Assembly (NCBI RefSeq): GCF_014281125.1
Contig: NZ_JACOEA010000007.1
Span: 88,439-152,438 of the forward strand
DNA length: 64,000 bases
Direction: 5' to 3'
From: Lawsonibacter celer
Lineage (GTDB): Bacteria; Bacillota; Clostridia; Oscillospirales; Oscillospiraceae
The position numbers and the translations under genes are program-made. Each line of letters opens with the position of its first letter. Positions within the stretch are counted from its first letter, which is position 1. Below the pieces are notes generated by a model that saw only the letters and a program-made list of their open reading frames with translations, had not been told where the DNA came from and ran no database searches. Of the stretch, positions 8,240 through 16,769 are shown in pieces.

Positions 8240-8512
8240 GTTTGGGCTACGGCGGCAGAGCCGCCTACGCTCCGACTTCATTTTTAACGGCGGAACTGAA
8301 GCCTAAACAATTCTTCGCTTTGCTCCTAATTGACACGGCAAAGGCCGCGCCCTGCCCTGCGGGATCCCCTTGTCAGAGCGCCCCTTTCCCGTATGAAAGG
8401 GCTTTTTTGTCCCTTGCCGCACCCCCCGGTTTGGACAGGGATTTCATTTTGTCTATTCCGCTTTTTCGCCCCGGCACGGTATAATGGGGAAAATGAGCAG
8501 AGGAGGCGCATT
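8240..8512. other. Intergenic stretch between the tRNA and the dehydratase-like gene
   Basis: No gene or RNA was recognised. It holds a second short hairpin followed by T6 (8382-8408, stem CCCTTTC/GAAAGGG) and an isolated TATAAT (8480-8485) 28 bases before the next start. That hexamer may be the -10 box of the downstream gene. No good -35 is visible at 16-18 bases. Confidence 0.5.
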
Positions 8513-9778
8513 ATGGGCGCTGTTGTGGAACGATTCGGCGGGCTGGTGGCCGCCCAGGCGTCTGCCCACCCCGGGCGGGCCCGCTGGCTGCTGTCCTCCG
8601 CCTACCGGCTGGTGGGGGCCCAGATGCGCTATATCCCCCCCAAGGGAATGAGCCCCGCCCGCAGCTACATGCAGTCGGTCACCTCCCCTATGATGGGCAA
8701 GGCCCTGTCCAGGCCGGGAACCTGCGCCTGTGTCAACGTATTTCTCCCCTGTGAGCTGCTCCACGCCATGGACATTACCCCCATGATCCCAGAGGGGCTG
8801 TCCTGCTACCTGGTATCCACCGCCGCGGAGCGGCCCTTTCTCCAGGCCGCCGAGGAGCACGGGGTGCCGGAGAGCTACTGCTCCTATCATAAGCTGTTGC
8901 TGGGGCTGGCGGAATCCGGGGTGCTGCCCGCGCCCCTGTGCGTGCTCAACACCTCCCTGGCCTGCGACGCCAATCAGCTCACCTTCCGCCGACTGGCGGA
9001 GCGGTACGGGGTCCCCCGCTTCACCGTGGACGTGCCCATGGGGACTTCCTCCGCCGACCTGGACTATGTGGCCGACCAACTGCGGGCCATGGGGGCCTTT
9101 CTGGAGAAATGCTCCGGCAGGCGGCTCGACCCGGAGCGCCTGCGCCTGGCCATGGAGCGCAGCCGCCGGACCGTGGAGGACTACCGGCGCTATCTGGACG
9201 GGCGGGCCAGCTGCTCCCGCACGGAGGAGCTCAGCGCCGAGATGTTCGCCGTGATGGCCCTGCACCCCCTGCTGGGCACGGAGGAATCCGCCCGCTTCGC
9301 CGCCCTGCTGGCCCGGGAGACCATCGCCCGCCCCGGCCCAAGCGCTGGCAAGCGCATCCTGTGGATGCACACCGTTCCCCACTGGCAGGCGTCCATGATG
9401 GAAGTGCTCAGCAAAAGCGGGCGGTGTGAGATCGTCGCCTGCGACATGAATTACGAGGGCCTAGCGGAGATCGACCCGGACCGCCCCTATGAATCCATGG
9501 CCCGCCGCCTGCTGGAGAGCGGCTACAACGGCGGGGCGGAGCGCCGGGTCCGGCGCTCCCTGGACATGGCCCGCCGCCTGAATGCGGACGGGGTGGTGTA
9601 CTTCTGCCACTGGGGGTGCAAGCAGACCTCCGGCGCGGCCCAGTACGCCAAGCGCACACTGGAGGACGCAGGCTTCCCCACCCTGGTGCTGGACGGGGAT
9701 GGCTGCGACTCGGGCAATGTAAACGACGGGCAGATGCTCACCCGGCTCCAGGCCTTCCTGGAGCAGCTGGAGGGATGA
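8513..9778 (+). CDS. 2-hydroxyacyl-CoA dehydratase (HgdB/FldC) family protein
   Basis: The 421-residue product resembles a single subunit of the 2-hydroxyacyl-CoA dehydratase / benzoyl-CoA reductase / double-cubane family. Visible features are the N-terminal cluster region CACVNVFLPCELLHAMDI (about 62-79), a central domain, and a final HWGCKQTSG...DGDGCDSGNV region (about 367-405) with conserved cysteines. Family members use [4Fe-4S] clusters and an ATP-driven activase. The ATG at 8513 follows AGAGGAGG. The next gene starts three bases after this stop and encodes the activase, fused to a second dehydratase-like domain. The substrate is unknown, and a double-cubane-type reductase is an alternative to a true dehydratase. 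Confidence 0.8.
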   Translation: MGAVVERFGGLVAAQASAHPGRARWLLSSAYRLVGAQMRYIPPKGMSPARSYMQSVTSPMMGKALSRPGTCACVNVFLPCELLHAMDITPMIPEGLSCYLVSTAAERPFLQAAEEHGVPESYCSYHKLLLGLAESGVLPAPLCVLNTSLACDANQLTFRRLAERYGVPRFTVDVPMGTSSADLDYVADQLRAMGAFLEKCSGRRLDPERLRLAMERSRRTVEDYRRYLDGRASCSRTEELSAEMFAVMALHPLLGTEESARFAALLARETIARPGPSAGKRILWMHTVPHWQASMMEVLSKSGRCEIVACDMNYEGLAEIDPDRPYESMARRLLESGYNGGAERRVRRSLDMARRLNADGVVYFCHWGCKQTSGAAQYAKRTLEDAGFPTLVLDGDGCDSGNVNDGQMLTRLQAFLEQLEG

Positions 9779-9780
9779 CC

Positions 9781-11430
9781 ATGGGAACATTCGGCTACAC
9801 CTGCAAATACACCCCCCTGGAGCTGCTCTCCGCCTTTGGCGGGCAGCCCGCCCTGCTTAACCGGGAGTCCCCCGACTTCGAGTACGCCGAGGGGCTCACC
9901 CACAACCACTTCTGCTGCCATGCCAAGGCCGTGCTGGAGGAGTGCCGCCGGGACGGGCTTCAGGAGCTGGTGCTGGTCAACTGCTGCGACTCCATCCGCC
10001 GCGCCTATGACGTGCTCCGCGTCCAGGGGACGCCGGAGTTTCTGTTCCTGCTGGACCTGCCCCACCACGACGACGGCTGCGCCCGGGCCCGGCTGAAGGG
10101 GGAACTGCTTCGCCTAGCGGCGGAGTACGGGGCCTATACCGGACGGGAATTTGACCCGGCGGCTTTTCGCGCCGCCTTCACCCCCCGCCGGGAGCCTCCG
10201 GACGGCCCCTATCTGGCCGTGGTGGGGGCAAGGGCGGGGGAGAGGCTGCTGGCCGCCCTGCGCTCCTCCGCCCCCCTGCCGGTGGAGGACTTCACCTGCG
10301 GCGGCAACCGCTTTGTCCCCCCGCCGGAGGAGCTGTCCGGCTTTGACACGCTGATGGACTGGTACGCCGGGGCGCTGCTGTTCCAGCTGCCCTGCCTGCG
10401 CATGGACGAAATCGGCCGCCGGGAGGAGCTGTTTCAGCAGCCAGGCCTGGCGGGGCTGATCTACCACACGGTAAAATTTTGTGACTACTACTCCTTTGAG
10501 TACGAGGCACTGCGCAAGCACACCCGTCTGCCCCTGCTCAAGCTGGAGACCGATTTCACTCCCCCCGCCTCCGGCCAGCTGTCCACCCGGCTGGAGGCCT
10601 TTGCCGAAGGGCTGAGCCTCCCCGTTGCCCGGCCCGCCGCCCGCCGCCGGGGGCGGTATGTGGCGGGCATCGACAGCGGCTCCACTACCACCAACGCGGT
10701 GGTGCTTGACCTGGAGGGCAATCTGGCGGCCAGCGCCATCGTGCGCACCGGCCCCAAGGCCCAGGAGGGGGCGCGCAAGGCCTTTGCCGCCCTGGGGGGC
10801 TTTGCCCCGGAGGACATGGCCGCCATTGTGGCAACCGGATACGGCCGGGCCAATATCCCCTTTGCCACCGGGGCGGTGACCGAGATCACCTGTCACGCCC
10901 GGGGCGCCCACCGGCTCCGCCCGGAGGCCCGCACGGTCATCGACATCGGCGGCCAGGACAGCAAGGTCATCTGCCTGGACGGCGCGGGCGGGGTGAAGAA
11001 CTTTGTCATGAACGACAAATGCGCCGCAGGCACGGGCCGCTTCCTGGAGATGATGGCCCGCACCCTGGAGGTGGACCTGGAGGAGATGGGCCGGCTGGGC
11101 CTGCGCTGGGAAAAGGAGCTGACCATTTCCAGCATCTGCACCGTGTTCGCCGAGTCGGAGGTGGTGTCCCTCATCGCGGACAACCACAGCGCGGCCGACA
11201 TTGTCCACGGGCTGAATCAGTCGGTGGCAGTCAAAACCGCCGCCCTGGTCAGCCGGGCCGGGGGCGGCCCTGGCTACATGATGACCGGAGGCGTGGCCCG
11301 CAACCAAGGCGTGGTGGAGGCCATTGAGGCCCGGCTGGGGGAGCGGCTGTGGATCGGGGAAAACCCCGACCTGTGCGGCGCCCTGGGGGCAGCCCTGTTC
11401 GCCCTGGACTCGGTGCGCAGCCAGACCTGA
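9781..11430 (+). CDS. Fusion: dehydratase-like domain + HgdC/BadF-type ATPase activase
   Basis: The product has 549 residues. Residues 1 to about 285 look like a reduced 2-hydroxyacyl-CoA dehydratase subunit (YTCKYTPLELL near the start, THNHFCCHAKAVLE, LVNCCDSIRRAYDVL). Residues about 293-545 are an ASKHA-fold activase: phosphate loop GIDSGSTTTNAVVLD (Gly296 on), IGGQDSKVI, and the two cluster cysteines NDKCAAGTG (Cys414) and SSICTVFAESE (Cys453), then TGGVARNQG. In characterised systems the activase dimer donates an electron to the dehydratase on ATP hydrolysis. An upstream ATG at 9775 overlaps the previous stop, but the one at 9781 has the better spacing from GGAGGG. The fusion is unlike the classical separate hgdC gene. 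Confidence 0.82.
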   Translation: MGTFGYTCKYTPLELLSAFGGQPALLNRESPDFEYAEGLTHNHFCCHAKAVLEECRRDGLQELVLVNCCDSIRRAYDVLRVQGTPEFLFLLDLPHHDDGCARARLKGELLRLAAEYGAYTGREFDPAAFRAAFTPRREPPDGPYLAVVGARAGERLLAALRSSAPLPVEDFTCGGNRFVPPPEELSGFDTLMDWYAGALLFQLPCLRMDEIGRREELFQQPGLAGLIYHTVKFCDYYSFEYEALRKHTRLPLLKLETDFTPPASGQLSTRLEAFAEGLSLPVARPAARRRGRYVAGIDSGSTTTNAVVLDLEGNLAASAIVRTGPKAQEGARKAFAALGGFAPEDMAAIVATGYGRANIPFATGAVTEITCHARGAHRLRPEARTVIDIGGQDSKVICLDGAGGVKNFVMNDKCAAGTGRFLEMMARTLEVDLEEMGRLGLRWEKELTISSICTVFAESEVVSLIADNHSAADIVHGLNQSVAVKTAALVSRAGGGPGYMMTGGVARNQGVVEAIEARLGERLWIGENPDLCGALGAALFALDSVRSQT

Positions 11431-11441
11431 ACAAAAAAATT

Positions 11442-11470
11442 GGAGCCGGGGCCCCCATGGCCCCGGCTCC
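11442..11470. terminator. Bidirectional intrinsic terminator
   Basis: A perfect 12-bp stem (GGAGCCGGGGCC with its complement, 11442-11453 and 11459-11470) has T-rich sequence after it on the plus strand and A7 before it. It serves the activase gene and the converging small gene. Confidence 0.85.
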
Positions 11471-11502
11471 GCCTTTTCATACGTATTTCGCCAAAACGCC
11501 TC

Positions 11503-11694
11503 TTACTCGTCCCAGTCGGCGTAGTCATCCTCTTCCCGGGCGCGGCGGCAGCAGGGCTTCTCTCCCCGCAGGGACTTGACCCGCTCCACAAAATCCATAA
11601 TGCAGTCCCAATAGCGGATCACGGCACAGGCCAGGCCGGCCACGACCCCAAGAACCACCAGGAACTTGACCACACCTGCAAAAAACTTCTTCAT
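11503..11694 (-). CDS. Small single-pass membrane protein
   Basis: The product has 63 residues (from the ATG at 11694, nine bases after AGGAGG; another ATG at 11700 is too close). One membrane span (about residues 4-25, FFAGVVKFLVVLGVVAGLACAV) precedes a charged tail with a CC pair and the acidic end EEDDYADWDE. Similar small proteins are common in this group and have no known role. It runs against the activase gene and away from Gls24. Confidence 0.6.
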   Translation of the reverse strand: MKKFFAGVVKFLVVLGVVAGLACAVIRYWDCIMDFVERVKSLRGEKPCCRRAREEDDYADWDE

Positions 11695-11793
11695 AGCCAT
11701 AAGCCTCCTTGTTCATTCTCACAAAATCCACGGTTTTGTTCAGTGTACCTGTTTTCCGTACAAATTACAAGTAGCCCGCGTAACTTTTTTCCC

Positions 11794-11822
11794 TTGTATT
11801 TTGTACAAAAATAGACTACAAT
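11794..11822 (+). promoter_or_regulatory. Putative promoter of the Gls24-YloV operon
   Basis: TTGTAT (11794-11799), 17 bases, and TACAAT (11817-11822) lie 80 bases upstream of the Gls24 start. Confidence 0.55.
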
Positions 11823-11902
11823 AGAACAACGAATGAAAAGAAATCACCTCCGCCCACCGGCGGAGCTCCTGCCAGGTATTTTCCACGAAAGGAAGGGATT
11901 CC

Positions 11903-12253
11903 ATGAAGCTGCAAACCGAAAAGGGCGAGATCTCCATCAGCAACGAGGTGTTCTCCAATATCACCGGCGCGGCCGCAGTCAACTGCTACGGCGTGAAGGG
12001 GATGGCCGTCCGCTCCAAGACCGACGGGCTGGTACACCTGCTGCGTAAGGAGTCCATGTCCAAAGGGGTTAAGGTGACCTATCACGAGGACAACAGCGTC
12101 TCCATTGAACTGCACATCATCGTGGACAACGGCGTCAACCTCATGGCGGTCAGCCGCTCTATTATGAGCGAGGTGCGCTACATCGTCAGCCAGTACACCG
12201 GTGCCCAGGTCCGCAGTGTGGATGTGTGCATTGACTCCATGGTCATCGGCTGA
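11903..12253 (+). CDS. Asp23/Gls24 family envelope-stress protein
   Basis: The product has 116 residues, full length for the short (YloU-type) form of the family. It contains GEISISNEVFSNITGAAAVNCYGVKGM (split here only by length) and the closing VRSVDVCIDSMVI. Asp23/Gls24 proteins are cytoplasmic, often membrane-associated and linked to cell-envelope stress. Its position directly before the YloV-type kinase gene (44 bases apart) is the usual YloU-YloV pairing. The ATG at 11903 follows GAAAGGAAGG. Confidence 0.9.
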   Translation: MKLQTEKGEISISNEVFSNITGAAAVNCYGVKGMAVRSKTDGLVHLLRKESMSKGVKVTYHEDNSVSIELHIIVDNGVNLMAVSRSIMSEVRYIVSQYTGAQVRSVDVCIDSMVIG

Positions 12254-12297
12254 GCGATCCACGCCCTGCGCGGCGTCCATCGAAAGGAAGGAACATC

Positions 12298-13974
12298 ATG
12301 AGAGAGTGCATTGACGGCGCGTCGTTTGCCCAGGCCATTGTCCACGCTTCGGCCGCCCTCAATCTTCAGAAACAGCAGATTAACGAGCTCAACGTATTCC
12401 CCGTACCCGACGGGGACACCGGCACCAATATGAGCCTGACCATCTCCACCGCCGCTGCCGAGCTGCGCAAGAAGCAGCCCCGCACCGTGGGGGAGGCCGC
12501 CGGCACCACCGCCTCCGCCCTGCTGCGGGGCGCCCGGGGCAATTCCGGCGTCATTCTTTCCCTGCTCTTCCGGGGCTTTGCCAAGGCGGTCAAGGACAAG
12601 GAGACCATTAACGGACGGGACCTGGCCATCGCCCTGGATTTTGGCGTGGCCGCAGCCTACAAGGCGGTGATGAAGCCCGCTGAGGGTACCATTCTGACCG
12701 TCTCCCGTCTGGCGGCCGCTCAGGCCGCAGCCGCCGCCCGGGACACTCCGGACGACCCCCAGGCTGTTTTGGAGGCCGCCATCGCCGAGGGACATACCGC
12801 CCTGGCCAATACCATCCACCAGAACCCGGTGCTCAAGAAGGCAGGTGTGGTGGACGCGGGGGGCAAGGGCTTCCTGGTTATTCTGCAGGGCATGCTGGAT
12901 TCCCTCCGGGGCGAGCCTATGCCCGAGGGGGACGGCACCCAGGCCAGGTCGGAGTCCAAAACCGACTACGCCGCCATTGCCGCCGAGGAGATCACCTTTA
13001 CCTTTGACACGGTGTTTATTGTCCGCAAGACGGTGAACAAGGGGCTGGAGGGTCTCCAGGCCTATCTGAACAGCATTGGGGACAGCTTGGTCATCGGCGA
13101 GGATGACGACGCGTTTAAGGTCCATGTCCACACGGACATTCCCGGCGCCGCCCTCACGGAGGCCCAGAAGTACGGCACCCTGGAGCTGGCCAAGATTGAG
13201 AACATGCGCACCCAGGCGGAGGATTTGGCCGCCGGCCGGCACATCCAGAGCACCGACGACCTGGAGGACGACCACCAGGCCGCGCCGTCCGGACACACGG
13301 TGGCGGCCCCGGAGAAGAAGTACGGCGTGGTGGCCGTGGCTGCGGGCGAAGGCTTGGCCGCGGTGTTCCGCGACCTGGGGGCCGATGGGGTCATCAGCGG
13401 CGGCCAGACCATGAACCCCTCCACGGACGATATTATGCGGGAGATCGACCGCACCCCGGCAGAGATCGTGTTTGTGCTGCCCAACAACAAGAACATCATT
13501 ATGGCCGCCGAGCAGTGCATCCCCCTGGCCGAGGGGAAGCAGGTGGTGGTGCTCCCCACCAAAACGGTGCCCCAGGGCATCTCCGCGCTGATGCTGATGG
13601 ACCCGGAGGCGGACCAGCAGACCAATGTGGCCGCCATGAGCGAGGCCATCGCAAGCGTACACACCAGCGAAATCACCTATGCCGCCCGGGACTCCGATTT
13701 TGACGGCTTTGCCATCAAGCGCGGCGATTACCTGGCCCTGGCGGAGCACCAGCTGTTCGGCACCGACCGCAAGCTGGATAAGCTGCTGCGACGCCTGGCG
13801 GAGGCCGAGCCCCAGCAGAACGCGGAGTTTATCAACATCTTCTACGGGGAGGACGTGTCGGACAAGGAGGCCCAGAAGGCCCTGAAAATCTTTACCGACG
13901 CCTGCCCCAATGCCGAGATCACCCTGTTCTCCGGCGGACAGCCGGTCTACTACTATATGATCTCTGCGGAATAA
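12298..13974 (+). CDS. DAK2-domain fatty-acid kinase-like protein (YloV/FakA family)
   Basis: The product has 558 residues. The N-terminal DAK2/DhaL nucleotide domain (about 1-200) carries NVFPVPDGDTGTNMSLT (about 28-44) and LLRGARGNSGVILSLLFRG. The C-terminal FakA-like domain spans about 300-558 (SGGQTMNPSTDDI, VFVLPNNKNIIMAAEQ, FYGEDVSDKEAQ). FakA phosphorylates fatty acids presented by a FakB protein and feeds exogenous fatty acids into phospholipids. Whether this member acts on fatty acids is inferred from the family. It starts with ATG after AAGGAAGG, and a GC-rich terminator follows the stop. Confidence 0.88.
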   Translation: MRECIDGASFAQAIVHASAALNLQKQQINELNVFPVPDGDTGTNMSLTISTAAAELRKKQPRTVGEAAGTTASALLRGARGNSGVILSLLFRGFAKAVKDKETINGRDLAIALDFGVAAAYKAVMKPAEGTILTVSRLAAAQAAAAARDTPDDPQAVLEAAIAEGHTALANTIHQNPVLKKAGVVDAGGKGFLVILQGMLDSLRGEPMPEGDGTQARSESKTDYAAIAAEEITFTFDTVFIVRKTVNKGLEGLQAYLNSIGDSLVIGEDDDAFKVHVHTDIPGAALTEAQKYGTLELAKIENMRTQAEDLAAGRHIQSTDDLEDDHQAAPSGHTVAAPEKKYGVVAVAAGEGLAAVFRDLGADGVISGGQTMNPSTDDIMREIDRTPAEIVFVLPNNKNIIMAAEQCIPLAEGKQVVVLPTKTVPQGISALMLMDPEADQQTNVAAMSEAIASVHTSEITYAARDSDFDGFAIKRGDYLALAEHQLFGTDRKLDKLLRRLAEAEPQQNAEFINIFYGEDVSDKEAQKALKIFTDACPNAEITLFSGGQPVYYYMISAE

Positions 13975-13983
13975 AGCGTTAAG

Positions 13984-14015
13984 CGCGGGGCGGCCAAGGC
14001 CGCCCCGTGTTTTTT
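13984..14015 (+). terminator. Intrinsic terminator after the YloV-type gene
   Basis: The inverted repeat CGGGGCGGCC (13986-13995) / GGCCGCCCCG (13998-14007) is followed by TGTTTTTT. Confidence 0.85.
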
Positions 14016-14036
14016 ACACAGAGAGGAGAATGCGGC

Positions 14037-15212
14037 ATGTACGATTTTACCACCCTGCGCCCCCGCCGCGGCATGGGCGCAGAGAAATGGGCGGAGCTGG
14101 AGCGGCAGGGGGTGTCCGACCCGGAGGTGATCCCCTTCTCCGTGGCCGATATGGACCTGCTCTGTGCCCCGGAGATCACCGCCGCCCTGCGGGAGGCGGT
14201 GGACTTCGGGGTCTACGGCTACACCGTGGCGGAGGACGGCTTCCGCTCCGCCCTGGCCGGCTGGATGGCCCGCCGGCACGGCTGGGAGATCCGGCCCGAG
14301 TGGCTGGTCAGCACCTTCGGCGTGGTCCACGCCATTCTTCAGGCGGTCTATGCCTTTACCAAGCCCGGCGAGGCGGTGATCTACCAGTCCCCCGCCTATC
14401 CCCCGTTCCGCAGCGTTCCCGGCGCGGCTGGCAGGAAGCTGTATGCCAATCCCCTGCGGCGCAGCGACGGATGCTGGGAGATGGATTTTGACGGCCTGGA
14501 GGCCCTTTGCGCCCGGCCTGAGTCCAAGCTGCTGCTGCTCTGCTCTCCCCACAACCCCACCGGACGGGTTTGGACCGGGGAGGAGCTGAGCCGGGTGGCC
14601 GACATCTGCCGCCGGCACGGCGTGCTGGTCTTTTCCGACGAGATCCACGCTGATTTTGTCTTTGCCCCCCACCGTCACAGCGTATTTGCCCGGTTTGAGG
14701 AGCGCTGCATCGTGGCGGTTTCTGCCAGCAAGACCTTTAACCTGGCCGGGCTGTCCACCGCCAGCATCCTTATCCCCGACCGGGAGCTGCGCCGCCGCTT
14801 CCGGGACGCGGGCACAGCCCACACGGGCTTTTTCAACAACTACTTCGGCCTGGCCGCAGCCCGGGCGGCCTATGAGCACGGCGAAGCCTGGCTGGACGCC
14901 CTTGTGGTCCATTTGAGGGGAAATTATGAATACGCAGTGGATTTTCTCTCAAAAAAATTTCCCTCTGTTAAGGTTGCTCCCCAGGAGGGCACCTACCTGC
15001 TGTGGGCGGACTTCTCCTGCCTGGGCCTGACGCCGGAGGAGCAGGAGCGCTTTCTGAGGGAGGATGCCCTGGTCTTCACCGACGAGGGCTATCTCTTCGG
15101 CCCCGAGGGCAGCGGCTTTGAGCGGCTGGTACTCGCCTGCCCCCGCTATCATCTGCAAAAGGCGCTGGAGCGGCTGGACGCCGCCGCCGGCCGCCGGAAC
15201 CTGCCCCGCTGA
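14037..15212 (+). CDS. PatB/MalY-type pyridoxal-phosphate C-S lyase (cystathionine beta-lyase)
   Basis: This is a 391-residue fold-type I PLP enzyme. Signatures are FSVADMDLLCAPEI (about 35-48), CSPHNPTGRVW (about 168-178), FSDEIHADF (about 201-209) and the lysine motif SASKTFNLAGL (Lys about 231). MalY/PatB enzymes split cystathionine or cysteine to pyruvate, ammonia and a thiol or H2S. The ATG at 14037 is preceded by GAGAGGAG. The gene stands alone between two terminators. A general aminotransferase function is possible but less likely given the MalY-like N-terminus. Confidence 0.85.
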   Translation: MYDFTTLRPRRGMGAEKWAELERQGVSDPEVIPFSVADMDLLCAPEITAALREAVDFGVYGYTVAEDGFRSALAGWMARRHGWEIRPEWLVSTFGVVHAILQAVYAFTKPGEAVIYQSPAYPPFRSVPGAAGRKLYANPLRRSDGCWEMDFDGLEALCARPESKLLLLCSPHNPTGRVWTGEELSRVADICRRHGVLVFSDEIHADFVFAPHRHSVFARFEERCIVAVSASKTFNLAGLSTASILIPDRELRRRFRDAGTAHTGFFNNYFGLAAARAAYEHGEAWLDALVVHLRGNYEYAVDFLSKKFPSVKVAPQEGTYLLWADFSCLGLTPEEQERFLREDALVFTDEGYLFGPEGSGFERLVLACPRYHLQKALERLDAAAGRRNLPR

Positions 15213-15222
15213 GGCAGAAATG

Positions 15223-15259
15223 AAAAGAGGCGGAGCCGCGCTGCGGCTCCGCCTCTTTT
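15223..15259. terminator. Bidirectional terminator between convergent genes
   Basis: A perfect 17-bp stem (AAAAGAGGCGGAGCCGC at 15223-15239, complement at 15243-15259) with a 3-base loop ends in T-rich sequence on both strands. It separates the PatB gene from the ABC ATPase gene. Confidence 0.9.
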
Positions 15260-15266
15260 ATCCGGT

Positions 15267-15989
15267 TTAAAGCACCTTAGAGAGGAACTCTTTGGTGCGG
15301 GGTTCCTTGGGATCTGCAAAAAAGGCATGGGGCTCGTTCTGCTCTAGGATATGGCCCCCGTCCATAAAGAGCACCCGGGTGCCCACCTCACGGGCAAAGC
15401 CCATCTCGTGGGTCACCACCACCATGGTCATACCCTCGTCGGCAAGCTCCTTCATGACCTCCAGCACCTCGCCCACCATCTCAGGGTCCAGGGCGGAGGT
15501 GGGCTCGTCAAAGAGCATCAGCTTGGGCCGCATGGCCAGGGCGCGGACAATGGCGATGCGCTGCTTCTGCCCGCCGGAGAGCTGTGCGGGATAGGCGTCC
15601 GCCTTCTCCAGCAGGTCCACCCGGCGGAGGAGCTTCTCCGCCTCGGCCTCGGCCTCCTCCTGTTTCATCAGGCCGGTACGCACCGGGGCCAGGGTGATGT
15701 TTTTCCGGATGGTCATATTGGGGAACAGGTTGAAGTGCTGGAACACCATGCCCATCTGGCGGCGGATGGCGTCAATGTCCGCCTTGGGGGCGGTGATCTC
15801 CATCCCGTCAAAGGTGATGGTGCCGGCGCTGGGCGTCTCCAACAGGTTGAGGCAGCGCAGGAAGGTCGACTTGCCGGAGCCGGAGGGCCCGATGACCACC
15901 ACCTTTTCCCCGGGGCTGATATGCTCGGAGAGGTCGTCCAGCACCAGGTGGTCGCCAAAGGACTTGGAGAGGTGTTTAACGTCGATCAC
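15267..15989 (-). CDS. Polar amino-acid ABC transporter ATPase (GlnQ/HisP type)
   Basis: This 240-residue nucleotide-binding subunit has Walker [16 protein letters not shown] (about 34-48), Q-loop [10 protein letters not shown], signature LSGGQKQR (about 139-146), Walker [17 protein letters not shown] and the H-loop VVTHEMGFA. It would power uptake through the permease, whose gene overlaps its start by 14 bases. It is the last gene of a binding protein-permease-ATPase operon. The family imports polar amino acids. The ligand here may be arginine or a related amino acid, given the operator-like boxes upstream of the first gene. Confidence 0.93.
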   Translation of the reverse strand: MIDVKHLSKSFGDHLVLDDLSEHISPGEKVVVIGPSGSGKSTFLRCLNLLETPSAGTITFDGMEITAPKADIDAIRRQMGMVFQHFNLFPNMTIRKNITLAPVRTGLMKQEEAEAEAEKLLRRVDLLEKADAYPAQLSGGQKQRIAIVRALAMRPKLMLFDEPTSALDPEMVGEVLEVMKELADEGMTMVVVTHEMGFAREVGTRVLFMDGGHILEQNEPHAFFADPKEPRTKEFLSKVL

Positions 15990-16695
15990 TTTGGCGCAGC
16001 CTCCTTTCCAGCTTGCCCTGGAGCCAGGTCAGGACCATAACCACAGCCAGGTACATACAGGCGATACCGATGTAGGGGTACATCACGTCAAAGGTCTTGG
16101 TGCCCACCGCCTTGGCGTAATAGATCAACTCGGCCCCGCCGATGGCGGAGACCAGGGAGGTGTCTTTGAACAGCGTGATGAACTCATTTCCCAGGGCCGG
16201 CAGGATATTCTTGAAGGCCTGGGGTATGACGATAAAACGCATGGTGTCCAGATAGCCCAGGCCCAGGGAGCGGCCCGCCTCAGACTGCCCCACGTCCACA
16301 CTCATCAGACCGCCCCGGACGATTTCGGCCACATAGGCGCCCGAGTTGACGCCCACACCCAAGGCGCCCACCATGGTGAAGTTGCGGCTGGTGGCAAAGA
16401 TAACCCCCGACCAGATGAGAAGCTGGACCATCATAGGCGTGCCGCGGATGACCGTGGTGTATATCTTGCAGATAAAATTAAGAATCCCCAACACCGGGCT
16501 GCAGCGGCCGGGGCGCTGCTGGTCATGGGCGGTGCGGATCACCGCCACCAGCACGCCCAGCACCACGCCGATCACGAGGGCAATGACGGTGATCTCCAAG
16601 GTGGTCCCCAGGCCCTTCAGATAGAGCTTCCAGCGGTCTCCGGTGATAAAGGCCTTGGTAAAGCCGTTGACAAAGTCAGCCAGCCACGCTTCCAT
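15976..16695 (-). CDS. Amino-acid ABC transporter permease (HisM/GlnP family)
   Basis: The product has 239 residues, with the family pattern of an N-terminal extracytoplasmic-amphipathic stretch, then spans such as [21 protein letters not shown] and [18 protein letters not shown] at the end. The EAA-like loop reads [22 protein letters not shown] (in two pieces here, EAGRSLGLG and [13 protein letters not shown], about 150-175), the contact site for the ATPase. The ATG at 16695 follows GAGAGGAGGGG. A stem-loop with T4 lies between this gene and the binding-protein gene, which could reduce permease expression relative to the binding protein. Confidence 0.93.
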   Translation of the reverse strand: MEAWLADFVNGFTKAFITGDRWKLYLKGLGTTLEITVIALVIGVVLGVLVAVIRTAHDQQRPGRCSPVLGILNFICKIYTTVIRGTPMMVQLLIWSGVIFATSRNFTMVGALGVGVNSGAYVAEIVRGGLMSVDVGQSEAGRSLGLGYLDTMRFIVIPQAFKNILPALGNEFITLFKDTSLVSAIGGAELIYYAKAVGTKTFDVMYPYIGIACMYLAVVMVLTWLQGKLERRLRQSDRR

Positions 16696-16726
16696 GCGGC
16701 CCCTCCTCTCTTTTAAACAGCGGGAA

Positions 16727-16749
16727 AAGGACGGCCCGTGGCCGTCCTT
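16727..16749 (-). terminator. Intra-operon hairpin (partial terminator) after the binding-protein gene
   Basis: On the minus strand AAGGACGGCC / GGCCGTCCTT forms a 10-bp stem followed by TTCCC. It lies 20 bases past the binding-protein stop and before the permease. Leaky terminators here are common in binding-protein operons. Confidence 0.6.
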
Positions 16750-16769
16750 CCGCCGGATATGTCATTGGC

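Noticed and set aside
8205..8380. A second tRNA after tRNA-Gly
   Set aside because: No further cloverleaf, T-loop (GTTCGANNC) or CCA end is visible. The stretch starts with the tRNA terminator.
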